Of a stretch of 64,000 nucleotides of DNA, positions 7,694-16,237 are shown piece after piece. The stretch is from positions 3,638,001-3,702,000 of the forward strand of contig NZ_CP095462.1 of assembly GCF_023022965.1 (NCBI RefSeq), given 5' to 3'. A model generated the notes under the pieces. It made no database searches and had not been told where the DNA came from. It was given only the letters and a program-made list of their open reading frames with translations. The position numbers and the translations under genes were made by a program. Every line of letters starts with the position of its first letter. The first letter of the stretch is position 1. Source of the stretch: Ectobacillus sp. JY-23. Its GTDB lineage: Bacteria; Bacillota; Bacilli; Bacillales; Bacillaceae_G.

Positions 7694-8056
7694 ATGAAGC
7701 GTCGTGCGAATGCATCCGACAGTAAATCACAAACAAAAAAGAGCAACCCTCTTGAGAAAAGTCAATACCTACACCTTCCTGATGTCCACTTTTTTCATTG
7801 GTGTAACCATCGCTATAAGCTGAACAAATCAGTATACAACACAATTGATAAATGGTTTTATAGCAGCGGTGTACATAATATTCTGTATCGCCGTACCTAC
7901 ATTGTGGCCTTCTTGCATTTTGTAAGAGAAACGGAGTCAGAGCCGGAAGAACAAAAATTTGTGCGATTTGGGAATGGAGGGCTGGTAAAAAAACTGATGG
8001 AATTTGAAGCAGGTCTGGCTACAAAAATAAAATTCGGCAACGAATATTTTGAATAA
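7694..8056 (+). CDS. Orphan protein inside the sulfur cluster
   Basis: 120 residues, family not recognised. The ATG has a strong AAGGAGG site at 9-base spacing. The first 20 residues are basic and polar. The middle is rich in aromatic and basic residues (FFHWCNHRYKLNKSVYN) and the end is acidic to mixed. There is no signal peptide or membrane helix. It sits between two attenuated leaders and downstream of the S-box, so it is probably expressed under sulfur control. It could be a small RNA- or DNA-binding regulator, given its charge and position, but that is a guess. Confidence 0.6.
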   Translation: MKRRANASDSKSQTKKSNPLEKSQYLHLPDVHFFHWCNHRYKLNKSVYNTIDKWFYSSGVHNILYRRTYIVAFLHFVRETESEPEEQKFVRFGNGGLVKKLMEFEAGLATKIKFGNEYFE

Positions 8057-8128
8057 TTCGCTTCAAATTAGCCTAAAATCATAGTTTACAGATGTGTTTA
8101 GTTAGTTTTAGGGTTTGAGAATAATAAA

Positions 8129-8149
8129 GCCGATTGGACCACCAAAGGC
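8129..8149 (+). promoter_or_regulatory. Antiterminator-like hairpin (copy 2)
   Basis: GCC-GA-TTGG-ACCA-CCAA-A-GGC. It has the same fold as the copy at 7591, with compensating changes at the outer pair and two inner pairs. The 3' GGC is shared with the terminator stem that follows. Confidence 0.6.
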
Positions 8150-8175
8150 TCCTGTATATGACAGGGGCCTTATTG
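8145..8175 (+). terminator. Leader terminator before the FMN reductase
   Basis: AAGGCTCCTGT / ACAGGGGCCTT, loop ATATG, followed by a weaker TTATTGTGTT tract. The start codon of the next gene is 25 bases downstream. Confidence 0.7.
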
Positions 8176-8199
8176 TGTTCAAATGTGAGGAGGAGAACG

Positions 8200-8739
8200 A
8201 TGACAAACATTATATTGATTTCTGGAGGCGTTTCAAATAACTCTAGAACATCTCAGGTCATTCACTATGTTGCTACTTTGATTCAAGCGCAGGGAAGAAG
8301 CACCAAAAGCTTTGCAATACGTGATTTTGAAGCAGAGGACTTAATCTATGGAAATTTTCAAAGCCCCCAAGTTACAGAGCTTATCAAACACATTGAAGAA
8401 GCCAGTGCGATTGTAATTGCAACTCCCATTTATAAAGGATCCTACACAGGGGCTTTGAAAACGGTTCTTGATTTGCTGCCATCCAATATCTTAAGAGGCA
8501 AGGTTGTTCTCCCCATTGTTGTAGGAGGTACAGCAAAGCATGTATTGAGTCTTGAATTCAGTCTTAAGCCTTTACTTAGTATTCTGGGATCTGAACAAAT
8601 TCTTTCGGGTGTTTTCGTTTTAGATTCTTATGTGCTAGAAAATCAGGTGACTGACGATGATACAGCTAAACGACTTAGCAACTCTGTCGAAAAGCTATTG
8701 GCTGAGCGAAATGTCACATCTGGTGAAGCAAGAAGGTGA
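8200..8739 (+). CDS. NAD(P)H-dependent FMN reductase (SsuE family)
   Basis: 179-residue flavodoxin-like protein. LISGGVSNNSRTSQV at the N-terminus is the FMN-phosphate loop, IVIATPIYKGSYTGALKTVLDLL is the isoalloxazine-side motif, and VLPIVVGGT follows. This family supplies reduced FMN to two-component monooxygenases, here the products at 8800 and 6015. A longer frame opens at 8134, within the terminator, but GAGGAGG sits just before ATG 8200. First gene of the plus-strand organosulfur operon. Confidence 0.88.
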   Translation: MTNIILISGGVSNNSRTSQVIHYVATLIQAQGRSTKSFAIRDFEAEDLIYGNFQSPQVTELIKHIEEASAIVIATPIYKGSYTGALKTVLDLLPSNILRGKVVLPIVVGGTAKHVLSLEFSLKPLLSILGSEQILSGVFVLDSYVLENQVTDDDTAKRLSNSVEKLLAERNVTSGEARR

Positions 8740-8799
8740 GGAAAAGATAGCTTTGTTGTTTATAACTCGTTTGTAATCAGTTAAGAAGGAGGCGTTGAA

Positions 8800-10143
8800 G
8801 TGGTAAGTAAACGAAAACTTAAATTGGGAACAATGCTTCATGGACCAGGAGGACATATAGCCGCATGGCGACATCCAAATGCTGTAGCGGATGCAAGTGT
8901 AAATTTCGCATTCTATAAACAACTCGTAGAAAAAGCTGAATCAGGAAAATTTGACTTGGCCTTTGTAGCTGATGGCTTATATATCACTGAGAAATCGCAT
9001 CCAAACTTTTTAAACCGTTTTGAGCCGATCACGTTATTGGCCGCTTTGGCGGGAGCAAGCTCTCATATAGGGTTAGTGGGCACTCTTTCTACTTCCTATA
9101 GTGAGCCTTATACGGTCGCAAGGCAATTTGCTTCCATCGATAAGATTAGCAAGGGCCGAGCAGGGTGGAATGCAGTCACCTCTCCTTTGGAGGGATCAGC
9201 TTTGAACTATAGTAAGGATAAGCATCCTGCACATGAACTTCGCTATGAAATTGCAGAAGAGTTCATTGAAGTGACAAAAGGATTATGGGATTCGTGGGAG
9301 GATGATGCTTTTATTCGAGATAAAGATAAAGGGATTTTCATTGATTCAAAAAAAATGCATCGATTAAATCATAAAGGAAAGTTTTTTTCCATTCAAGGAC
9401 CACTGAATATTGCCAGGTCTGAGCAAGGGCACCCCGTCGTTTTTCAAGCTGGTTCTTCAGAAGCTGGCAAAGAGCTAGCAGCAAAGCAAGCGGATGCCGT
9501 ATTTACAGGTCATGACAATATAGAAGAAGCGAAGCGTTTTTATCAGGATGTGAAAAGTAGAGCAATCTCTTATGGAAGAGCCGCCACAGATATTCTTATT
9601 TTTCCAGGAATCAGTCCTATCGTAGGAAGAACGGAAGAGGAGGCGGACCGAAAGTATCAAGAGATTGCTAGTTTAGTAGATATTCATATAGCTCTGGACT
9701 ATTTGGGACGCTTTTTCGATCACTTTGATTTTTCTCGATATCCACTGGATGAAGCGTTCCCTGACTTGGGGGATTTAGGAAGTCAAGGGTTTCAGAGTAC
9801 CACAGAAAAAATCAAGCGGATGGCCAAAGAAGAAGATTTAACCCTACGTGAAGTTGCTTTACGAGTCACCACGCCAAAGAAAGAGTTTATAGGTACACCG
9901 CTTCAAATTGCGGATGCAGTGCAAAGGTGGTTTGAAGAAGAAGCTGCTGATGGTTTTATGATTGCGAGTGCGGTGTTCCCTGATGGTTTGAATGATTTTG
10001 TGGATTATGTGGTTCCTATTTTGCAAGAACGCGGTTTATTCAGAACGGAATACGAACATGATACGCTACGAGGAAACTTGGGACTAAAGAAGCCTGTAAA
10101 TCGCTATACACGGCAAAGGGAAGAAAGTAAGATCAACAGCTGA
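8800..10143 (+). CDS. ytnJ: FMN-dependent monooxygenase, NtaA/SnaA/YtnJ type
   Basis: 447 residues of the NtaA/SnaA/DszA class of luciferase-like monooxygenases. Typical stretches are [22 protein letters not shown]-type [37 protein letters not shown] and [12 protein letters not shown]. The B. subtilis homologue in the ytmI operon catalyses oxidative S-dealkylation of N-acetylated S-alkyl cysteines. It starts with GTG 8800 behind AAGGAGG. It is preceded by its likely FMN reductase and followed by an acetyltransferase, which completes an acetylate, oxidise, deacetylate pathway with the amidohydrolase at 4702. Confidence 0.88.
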   Translation: MVSKRKLKLGTMLHGPGGHIAAWRHPNAVADASVNFAFYKQLVEKAESGKFDLAFVADGLYITEKSHPNFLNRFEPITLLAALAGASSHIGLVGTLSTSYSEPYTVARQFASIDKISKGRAGWNAVTSPLEGSALNYSKDKHPAHELRYEIAEEFIEVTKGLWDSWEDDAFIRDKDKGIFIDSKKMHRLNHKGKFFSIQGPLNIARSEQGHPVVFQAGSSEAGKELAAKQADAVFTGHDNIEEAKRFYQDVKSRAISYGRAATDILIFPGISPIVGRTEEEADRKYQEIASLVDIHIALDYLGRFFDHFDFSRYPLDEAFPDLGDLGSQGFQSTTEKIKRMAKEEDLTLREVALRVTTPKKEFIGTPLQIADAVQRWFEEEAADGFMIASAVFPDGLNDFVDYVVPILQERGLFRTEYEHDTLRGNLGLKKPVNRYTRQREESKINS

Positions 10144-10170
10144 ACAAATTTAGTAAACGGAGGGGTAAAT

Positions 10171-10680
10171 ATGGGGGAAAGATACCGGTTGGCCACCTTG
10201 GATGACGCTGAGGAGCTGCTGCATGTTACGTTGCGCGCTTATGAGCCAATCAGAGAGCTGGGCATTCAATTTCCGGCGGCAACCGCCGACCTAGAGTTAG
10301 TAAAGCACAACATTGAAAATCATGATTGCTACGTCTTAGAGAAAGATGGTGTCATTGCAGCCACTCTTTCCGTGAGAGCATTTGAAGAGGTGACGGATTT
10401 GCCGTGCGTTTGGTGGTTTGCTGTAGATCCCATCTACAAAAAACAGGGACTGGGTTCAAAGATCTTAACTTACGTTGAGGAAGTGATTATTAGAGATACA
10501 TTAAAAGCTTCAGCTGTAGCGTTAGGAACATCCGATAAGCATCCGTGGTTGATTTCAATGTATGAAAGAAAAGGATATGAACGATTTTATGAAGTGGATT
10601 ATGGGGAGCATGGAAAAGGTGTATTTTTAAGAAAAGTCTTACGACCAGAATTGTTTGTAGCTGAAGCTAAACAGCAGTAA
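10171..10680 (+). CDS. ytmI: GNAT N-acetyltransferase (YtmI-like)
   Basis: 169 residues with a GNAT fold. The acetyl-CoA pyrophosphate loop reads KKQGLGSKI (about residues 90-98), preceded by the hydrophobic strand CVWWFAVDPIY, and the C-terminal part has MYERKGYERFYEVDY. In the ytmI cluster this enzyme N-acetylates S-modified cysteines before the monooxygenase acts. The ribosome site GGAGGGG is 5 bases from the ATG, 27 bases after the upstream stop. Confidence 0.82.
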   Translation: MGERYRLATLDDAEELLHVTLRAYEPIRELGIQFPAATADLELVKHNIENHDCYVLEKDGVIAATLSVRAFEEVTDLPCVWWFAVDPIYKKQGLGSKILTYVEEVIIRDTLKASAVALGTSDKHPWLISMYERKGYERFYEVDYGEHGKGVFLRKVLRPELFVAEAKQQ

Positions 10681-10695
10681 GTAACCGGCACAGGA

Positions 10696-10736
10696 AGGGG
10701 GAACAGAAAATTAGGCCAGGAATCGTTCCCTCTTTT
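10696..10736 (+). terminator. Internal terminator-like hairpin
   Basis: AGGGGGAAC / GTTCCCTCT with one wobble, then TTTT, between the acetyltransferase and redoxin genes. It may reduce expression of the transporter part or mark an operon boundary. Confidence 0.55.
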
Positions 10737-10797
10737 GGCATATGAAACAGATATATTATAGAAGAAACTCGATTACAGGAGAGGAGGAGTCCAGTTA

Positions 10798-11058
10798 ATG
10801 TCAGAAACAAAAACAATCGTTGTTTGGAGCAGAACAGGTTGCCATCATTGCGATGAAATCAAAGCATATTTGCAAGCAAACAAATATGCCTATGAGCTTG
10901 TTGATATAGAAGGGCGAGATTACCTCAGAGATATTCTGGAGCTGAAGTATGGTGTTCGATATGTGCCGGTTGTTGAGATTGGAGCAAATGGAAGATTTGA
11001 GGCGGTGCTGGAAAAAGACTATAAGCGTATCGAAGAGCTTGTAGAAAGGAACGCTTAA
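10798..11058 (+). CDS. ytnI: Glutaredoxin-like protein (YtnI-like)
   Basis: 86 residues with a thioredoxin fold. The redox motif C-H-H-C is in SRTGCHHCDEIK near residues 15-18, and the cis-proline region reads RYVPVVEIG. This matches the small redoxin of the B. subtilis ytmI operon, thought to reduce an intermediate of cysteine-derivative processing. The start has GAGGAGG upstream. It follows a terminator-like hairpin and precedes tcyJ by about 40 bases. Confidence 0.8.
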   Translation: MSETKTIVVWSRTGCHHCDEIKAYLQANKYAYELVDIEGRDYLRDILELKYGVRYVPVVEIGANGRFEAVLEKDYKRIEELVERNA

Positions 11059-11099
11059 GGCGTACAAATTACAAAAACATGATAAATAGGGGGAAGAAG

Positions 11100-11918
11100 A
11101 TGAAAAAGTTCAGTATAACAGCGCTTGTGCTTGCTGCTGGTTTAGTGGTTTCGGGATGTGGGAGTGTAAAAGAGACGACAAGTTCAAGTAATTCGGAGAA
11201 AACAGCTCAAGTCAAAAAAATTATTGTCGGCACAGGGACACAATTTCCTAACATCTGCTTTATTGATGAGAAAGGGAAATTGACTGGTTATGATGTGGAG
11301 TTAATACGTGAGATTGATAAACGTCTACCGGACTATGAGTTCGAGTTCAAGACGATGGAGTTCTCCAATTTACTTTTAAGCTTGGAGACGAAAAAGATTG
11401 ATTTAATTGCGCATCAGATGGAAGTGAATGAAGAAAGACAAAAGAAGTTCCTATTCAACAATGAGCCTTATAATGTTTTCCCGTTAAAAGTGGTTGTACG
11501 ACAAGATAACAACGATATCAAGTCAGTCGAAGATTTGAAAGGAAAGAAGGTCATTGTGAGCGCAACAAGTAACTCAGCCGTTCTGATTGATAAATATAAT
11601 AAAGAGAATGGAAACAAAATCAATATTGTATACGCAGGTCAAGGAGCAGACGACACAAAAACACAGCTGAAAACAGGTCGTGTAGATGCGACAATTAGTA
11701 CCCCATTTGCAGTGGATTTTTTGAACAAAGCAGCGGATGCGCAACAAAAGGTTGTCGGTCCGGCGCTTTCTAACTCAAAAGTATACTTCCTTTTGCGTAA
11801 AGACGAAGAAAAGCTGAAAAGTAGAGTGGATGAAGCGGTAAAAGAAATTAAGAAAGATGGAACTCTGACCAAACTGAGCACAAAATGGCTGGGAGCGGAT
11901 TATACAGTACAAGAATGA
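11100..11918 (+). CDS. tcyJ: Cystine/organosulfur ABC transporter substrate-binding lipoprotein
   Basis: A lipoprotein signal (KKFSITALVLAAGLVVSGC) places the lipid-modified Cys at residue 20 (a one-residue uncertainty is possible). It is followed by a type-II periplasmic amino-acid-binding domain with IDEKGKLTGYDVELIREID and DLIAHQMEVNEER. A longer frame starts at 11079, but GGGGGAAG points to ATG 11100. The next gene is a clear paralogue, so two receptors feed one permease, as TcyJ and TcyK do in B. subtilis. Substrates there are cystine, cystathionine and S-methylcysteine; I infer the same range here. Confidence 0.88.
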   Translation: MKKFSITALVLAAGLVVSGCGSVKETTSSSNSEKTAQVKKIIVGTGTQFPNICFIDEKGKLTGYDVELIREIDKRLPDYEFEFKTMEFSNLLLSLETKKIDLIAHQMEVNEERQKKFLFNNEPYNVFPLKVVVRQDNNDIKSVEDLKGKKVIVSATSNSAVLIDKYNKENGNKINIVYAGQGADDTKTQLKTGRVDATISTPFAVDFLNKAADAQQKVVGPALSNSKVYFLLRKDEEKLKSRVDEAVKEIKKDGTLTKLSTKWLGADYTVQE

Positions 11919-11934
11919 TAGGGAGAGAAGCATA

Positions 11935-12741
11935 TTGAAGAAAATCAGAGTCATGTTGCTTTTGACGATGCTTACAGTCATAGGAGGGTGCAATGACACT
12001 GTGTCAACTAAAGCTGATAAAGATAATCAGCGTGTAAAGAAAGTCGTAGTCGGAACGGGGACGCAATTTCCTAATATCTGCTTCATTGACAAAAATGGCA
12101 AATTGACAGGTTATGATGTAGAAGTTGTCAGGGCAATTGATAAGCTTCTGCCCGAATATGAGTTTGAATTTAAAACGATGGAATTCTCAAATTTGCTGTT
12201 GAGTTTAGAAACAAAAAAGATTGATATGATTGCTCATAATATGGCTGTCAATGAAGAGCGTAAGAAGAAGTTTTTATTCAATGATGAAACATATAACTAT
12301 TCCCCTCTTTACATTACAGTCAATAAACATACAAATGACATTGCTTCCATTCATGATCTGGACGGGAAAAAAGTTATTGTGGGAGCAACCAGCAATGCAG
12401 CTGTTTTCCTTGAAAAATATAACAAGCAAAATGGAAAGAAAATTGAAATTATATACGCAGGTCAAGGAGCCGATGATGCCAATACACAGCTGAAGACTGG
12501 ACGTGCAGACGCCACCCTTGCCACACCTTTTGCGGTGGATTTTAACAATAAGGCGATTGATGCTCAGCAAAAGGTAGTGGGAGATATCATCATCAATTCA
12601 AAGGTATATTTTTTATTTAATAAAGAGGAAACGGATTTACAAGCCAAAACAGATCAAGCTATTAGAAAACTAAAAGCCGACGGCACACTCAAGAAATTAA
12701 GCAAACAGTGGCTTGGTGACGATTACTCTGTTGAAAATTAA
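11935..12741 (+). CDS. tcyK: Second substrate-binding lipoprotein, paralogue of tcyJ
   Basis: It begins with TTG 11935 (GGGAGAG upstream) encoding a lipoprotein signal ending MLTVIGGC. Without the TTG start the two lysines before the hydrophobic core would be lost. The mature part is about two-thirds identical to the preceding gene over its full length (shared FPNICFID, FKTMEFSNLLLSLETKKID, IYAGQGADD). A tandem duplication is the simplest origin. It is 17 bases after tcyJ, in one operon. Confidence 0.87.
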   Translation: MKKIRVMLLLTMLTVIGGCNDTVSTKADKDNQRVKKVVVGTGTQFPNICFIDKNGKLTGYDVEVVRAIDKLLPEYEFEFKTMEFSNLLLSLETKKIDMIAHNMAVNEERKKKFLFNDETYNYSPLYITVNKHTNDIASIHDLDGKKVIVGATSNAAVFLEKYNKQNGKKIEIIYAGQGADDANTQLKTGRADATLATPFAVDFNNKAIDAQQKVVGDIIINSKVYFLFNKEETDLQAKTDQAIRKLKADGTLKKLSKQWLGDDYSVEN

Positions 12742-12757
12742 GTGAAAGAGGTGAACC

Positions 12758-13462
12758 ATGGGGCAAGCATTCGATATTGCACTTGTTTTGAATTTCTTTC
12801 CTAAACTCATTTCCTACCTTCATATTACATTGTTGATACTTGTAGTTTCTGTTCTGCTTGGCATCGTTATTGGATTTATCGTAGCGCTGCCTCGCATCTA
12901 CCATATTCCAGTAGCTCGTCAAATTGCTGCTGTATATGTGTCGTTTATGAGAGGTACGCCCATACTCATTCAACTATTTTTGATTTTTTACGGATTACCA
13001 GCCATTTTAGAGTGGATTTATATTGACCTTTCTCGGGTTGATCCATTGGTGTTTGTCATTATCACCTATGCATTAAGCAGTGGAGCCTCTTTCTCTGAAA
13101 TCATCAGAGGCGGCGTGGCAAACGTAGAAAAAGGTCAGGCTGAAGCGGCATACACAATAGGAATGAATGAAAAGCAAACCTTTATACGTATTGTGCTCCC
13201 GCAAGCCCTAGTTACTTCGTTTCCTAACTTTGCTAATTCTGTGATTGGGTTTCTTAAAGATACTTCGCTCGCTTTTACAATCGGTGTAATGGATATGCTG
13301 GGGAGAGGTGATACCTTAATATCGGCGACTGCGCATGCTTTGGAAGTATATATTACATTGTCTATCATTTACTATCTGATAGCGATCTTGCTCGAAAAAC
13401 TATTCACTCTGTCTGAAAGCAAACTGCAGCGTCATAAGCAACAGCTAGTCTCCAATCAATGA
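12758..13462 (+). CDS. tcyL: Cystine ABC transporter permease
   Basis: 234-residue polar amino acid permease (HisMQ family). It has five hydrophobic segments, SFMRGTPILIQLFLIFYGLP in the first half and the EAA loop GQAEAAYTIGMNEKQTFIRI near residues 128-147, the contact site for the ATPase. It pairs with TcyM in the membrane. It follows tcyK by 16 bases. Confidence 0.9.
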   Translation: MGQAFDIALVLNFFPKLISYLHITLLILVVSVLLGIVIGFIVALPRIYHIPVARQIAAVYVSFMRGTPILIQLFLIFYGLPAILEWIYIDLSRVDPLVFVIITYALSSGASFSEIIRGGVANVEKGQAEAAYTIGMNEKQTFIRIVLPQALVTSFPNFANSVIGFLKDTSLAFTIGVMDMLGRGDTLISATAHALEVYITLSIIYYLIAILLEKLFTLSESKLQRHKQQLVSNQ

Positions 13463-13508
13463 ATTTCTACTAACATATTATTTTGCTAAAAAGAGAGGGG
13501 GAGATACT

Positions 13509-14219
13509 ATCGTTATTGATGTTCCGTTCATTTTCATTGCTCTTGTTGAAATTATAAAAGCTTTGCCGCTTACGCTGATTATTACGATTGTTCCTTTACT
13601 AGTCGGTTTCGCTATAGGTATCATCGTGGCTTTCATTAGACTTTATAAAGTGAAAGGACTCCATCATATCGCTGATTTTTATGTATCATTTCTTCGCGGC
13701 ACGCCTATTCTGCTACACATTATGTTAATTTACTTAGGGCTACCGATGATTATTGATCAAATCGCTGCATATTATGGTTGGTCATTTAAGTCAAATGAAA
13801 TCCCCATTTTATTGTTTGTGTTAATTGCATTTTCCCTTACAGCCAGTGCATACATGTCGGAAATCATCAGAGCAGGGATATTGGCAGTAAGCAGGGGACA
13901 AATCGAAGCTGCCTATTCTGTTGGTATGAGTGTTCCGCAAGCTATGAGAAGAATAGTGTTTCCCCAAGCGGTTACAGCTGTTCTCCCTAATTTATGCAAT
14001 ATATTTGTCGGCTTTTTGCATACATCCTCCATTGCTTTTATTGTTTCTCAAAAAGAACTAAATGGAGCTGCCAATATTGTGGCTTCCAGCAACTTAAAGT
14101 TTTTGGAGTCTTATATAGCCGTTGCAATCATCTATTGGACATTAACAATGATAGCAGAGTGGATTACAGCTTTATTAGAAAGACGGGCAGCTGTATTTCA
14201 TAAAGGGGGCATAGCATGA
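13509..14219 (+). CDS. tcyM: Second cystine ABC transporter permease, probable non-canonical start
   Basis: HisMQ-type permease with [20 protein letters not shown] and the EAA loop [18 protein letters not shown]. The first standard start in frame is TTG 13563, which lacks a ribosome site and removes the beginning of the first helix. The strong site AGAGAGGGGG lies 7 bases before an in-frame ATC (13509), and ATT (13515) follows two codons later. The intervening codons read [15 protein letters not shown], a plausible N-terminus. I place the start at 13509. The end overlaps tcyN by four bases (ATGA). Confidence 0.85.
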   Translation: MVIDVPFIFIALVEIIKALPLTLIITIVPLLVGFAIGIIVAFIRLYKVKGLHHIADFYVSFLRGTPILLHIMLIYLGLPMIIDQIAAYYGWSFKSNEIPILLFVLIAFSLTASAYMSEIIRAGILAVSRGQIEAAYSVGMSVPQAMRRIVFPQAVTAVLPNLCNIFVGFLHTSSIAFIVSQKELNGAANIVASSNLKFLESYIAVAIIYWTLTMIAEWITALLERRAAVFHKGGIA

Positions 14220-14971
14220 TTTCCTTACGTAATATACAGAAATCGTTCGGTAAACAAAACGTGTTAAATGGAATTAATCTTAACGTAAATAAGGGAGATG
14301 TAGTAGCAATTTTGGGACCAAGTGGGTCAGGTAAAACCACCTTACTTAGATGTATCAATTTCTTGGAACGTCCTACTGTCGGAGAAGTAACCATCGGTGA
14401 TCTTACTGTGAACTGCAAACGCGCAAACAAGCAAGATGTTATGAAATTACGCAAAAAAACAGGTATGGTATTCCAGCATTATAACCTTTTCAAGCATAAA
14501 ACGGTTCTAGAAAACATCATGGAAGGCTTAGTAATCGTCCAGAAATATTCCAAGGACGAAGCAAAAGTAAAAAGCTTGGAAGTTCTTGAAAAAGTAGGTC
14601 TAGCCGATAAAGTAGATGCTTATCCAAGTCAACTATCTGGTGGTCAACAACAACGTGTTGGTATTGCGCGTGCTCTTGCTTTGAACCCTGAAGTCATTTT
14701 ATTTGATGAACCAACATCAGCATTAGATCCCGAACTAGTGGGAGAGGTTTTGGAGGTCATTCGCAATATTGCACGTGAAGGAATCACCATGGTAATTGTG
14801 ACACATGAAATGGGCTTTGCTAGAGAAGTGTCCAATCATGTTATCTTTATGGATGAAGGCGTTATCGTAGAAGAAGGAAACCCAGCAGAGATATTTACGA
14901 ATCCAAGAGAACATCGAACAAAGCAATTTCTAAAGCGAATTACGTCAAGCGTCATTTTTGGTGTATCTTAA
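14216..14971 (+). CDS. tcyN: Cystine ABC transporter ATP-binding protein
   Basis: 251 residues: Walker [10 protein letters not shown] (about 34-42), Q-loop FQHYNLF, signature LSGGQQQR, Walker [13 protein letters not shown], and switch VTHEMGFA. It belongs to the polar amino acid importer group. It drives TcyL/TcyM and is translationally coupled to tcyM. No clear terminator follows; a promoter for the sulfate operon begins about 35 bases after its stop. Confidence 0.92.
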   Translation: MISLRNIQKSFGKQNVLNGINLNVNKGDVVAILGPSGSGKTTLLRCINFLERPTVGEVTIGDLTVNCKRANKQDVMKLRKKTGMVFQHYNLFKHKTVLENIMEGLVIVQKYSKDEAKVKSLEVLEKVGLADKVDAYPSQLSGGQQQRVGIARALALNPEVILFDEPTSALDPELVGEVLEVIRNIAREGITMVIVTHEMGFAREVSNHVIFMDEGVIVEEGNPAEIFTNPREHRTKQFLKRITSSVIFGVS

Positions 14972-15006
14972 AAGTTTTATTTTAAAGAGAAAATTCAAAA
15001 ACATAG

Positions 15007-15035
15007 TTGACAGATAGGAAAAGTAGAAATAAAAT
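15007..15035 (+). promoter_or_regulatory. Promoter of the sulfate transport operon
   Basis: TTGACA, 17-bp spacer, TAAAAT. Transcription would begin near 15042, about 19 bases before the antiterminator-like hairpin. Confidence 0.75.
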
Positions 15036-15060
15036 AAAGAAAATTAAGTTAATTTCATAC

Positions 15061-15081
15061 GCCGATCAGTTGACTGAAGGC
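15061..15081 (+). promoter_or_regulatory. Antiterminator-like hairpin (copy 3)
   Basis: GCC-GA-TCAG-TTGA-CTGA-A-GGC. The layout is identical to copies 1 and 2, with yet another inner helix, all paired. The 3' arm overlaps the terminator stem that starts at 15077. Confidence 0.6.
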
Positions 15082-15122
15082 ATACAGCATCCATTTTATG
15101 GATTGTTGTATGCCTTTTTTAT
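15077..15122 (+). terminator. Leader terminator of the sulfate operon
   Basis: AAGGCATACAGCATCC pairs with GGATTGTTGTATGCCTT (small bulge), then TTTTTTAT, 22 bases before the start codon. It is downstream of the promoter at 15007, so it acts as an attenuator. Confidence 0.85.
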
Positions 15123-15144
15123 ATTGAAAAAAGGAGAGATGAAA

Positions 15145-16206
15145 ATGCTGCGTAACAAAATGCTGTTCAGAAATGCTCTTGCTGTGATTTCGACTGTTAC
15201 TTTATTGTCAGCTTGCTCAAATTCGACGGGAGGTACAGAAAGCGTAAGTGACAAAGCGCCTGAGGAGCCTAAGGCTGTAGAGCTGCTAAATGTTTCATAT
15301 GATCCTACGCGCGAGCTGTATCAGGACTTTAACACAGAGTTCGCTCAGTACTGGAAGGAGAAGTCTGGGCAAACAGTTACCATCAAGCAGTCTCATGGCG
15401 GCTCTGGTAAGCAAGCTCGCTCTGTTATTGATGGCTTAGAAGCTGATGTGGTCACGTTAGCACTTGCCTATGACATTGATGAAATCAGTCAACAAGGAAA
15501 GCTGTTAACACCTGAATGGCAAAAAAGCTTACCTAACAATTCTACACCCTACACATCCACGATTGTATTTTTAGTGCGCAAGGGGAACCCAAAGCAAATT
15601 AAGGATTGGAACGATCTTGCTAAAAAAGGGGTCTCTGTCATTACGCCAAACCCGAAAACCTCTGGAGGTGCTCGCTGGAATTACTTGGCGGCTTGGGGAT
15701 ATGCTCTGAAAAACAACGGCAACAACGAAGCGAAGGCAAAGGAGTTTGTGGGCAATATTTATAAAAATGTCGAGGTGCTTGATTCGGGAGCGCGGGGTGC
15801 CACGACGACTTTTGTAGAAAGAGGCATTGGCGATGTATTAATATCATGGGAAAACGAGGCCTTGCTGTCATTGCACGAGCTTGGCAAGGATAAGTTTGAT
15901 ATTGTCGTTCCGTCTGTCAGTATTTTGGCTGAACCGCCTGTAGCTGTTGTGGATAAAGTAGCCGAGAAAAAGGGAACAACAAAGGTTGCAAAAGCTTACT
16001 TAGAGTACCTATATACAGACAAAGGGCAAGAAATTGCAGCAAAGCATTATTATCGCCCTCGCAATGAAAAAGTAGCCCAAAAATATGAATCTCAATTCCC
16101 TAAAATTGAATTGTTTACAGTGGATGAACTGTTTGGCGGCTGGAAAAAAGCACAGGACACCCACTTTAAGGATGGCGGTGTATTCGATCAAATTTATCAG
16201 AAATAA
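15145..16206 (+). CDS. Sulfate/thiosulfate-binding lipoprotein
   Basis: 353 residues from ATG 15145, chosen because AAGGAG lies 8 bases upstream; a longer frame begins in the promoter at 15007. The signal peptide ends TLLSAC, a lipobox. The mature protein belongs to the Sbp/CysP family: [59 protein letters not shown]. It captures sulfate for CysT/CysW/CysA, which follow in order. Confidence 0.9.
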   Translation: MLRNKMLFRNALAVISTVTLLSACSNSTGGTESVSDKAPEEPKAVELLNVSYDPTRELYQDFNTEFAQYWKEKSGQTVTIKQSHGGSGKQARSVIDGLEADVVTLALAYDIDEISQQGKLLTPEWQKSLPNNSTPYTSTIVFLVRKGNPKQIKDWNDLAKKGVSVITPNPKTSGGARWNYLAAWGYALKNNGNNEAKAKEFVGNIYKNVEVLDSGARGATTTFVERGIGDVLISWENEALLSLHELGKDKFDIVVPSVSILAEPPVAVVDKVAEKKGTTKVAKAYLEYLYTDKGQEIAAKHYYRPRNEKVAQKYESQFPKIELFTVDELFGGWKKAQDTHFKDGGVFDQIYQK

Positions 16207-16237
16207 GGAGTAGGTCAACATAACGGGGGGAACGGAA

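Noticed and set aside
7591-8171. T-box riboswitch, because the loops contain ACCACC and a terminator follows
   Set aside because: There is no specifier stem or AGGGTGG T-box, and the leader is far too short.
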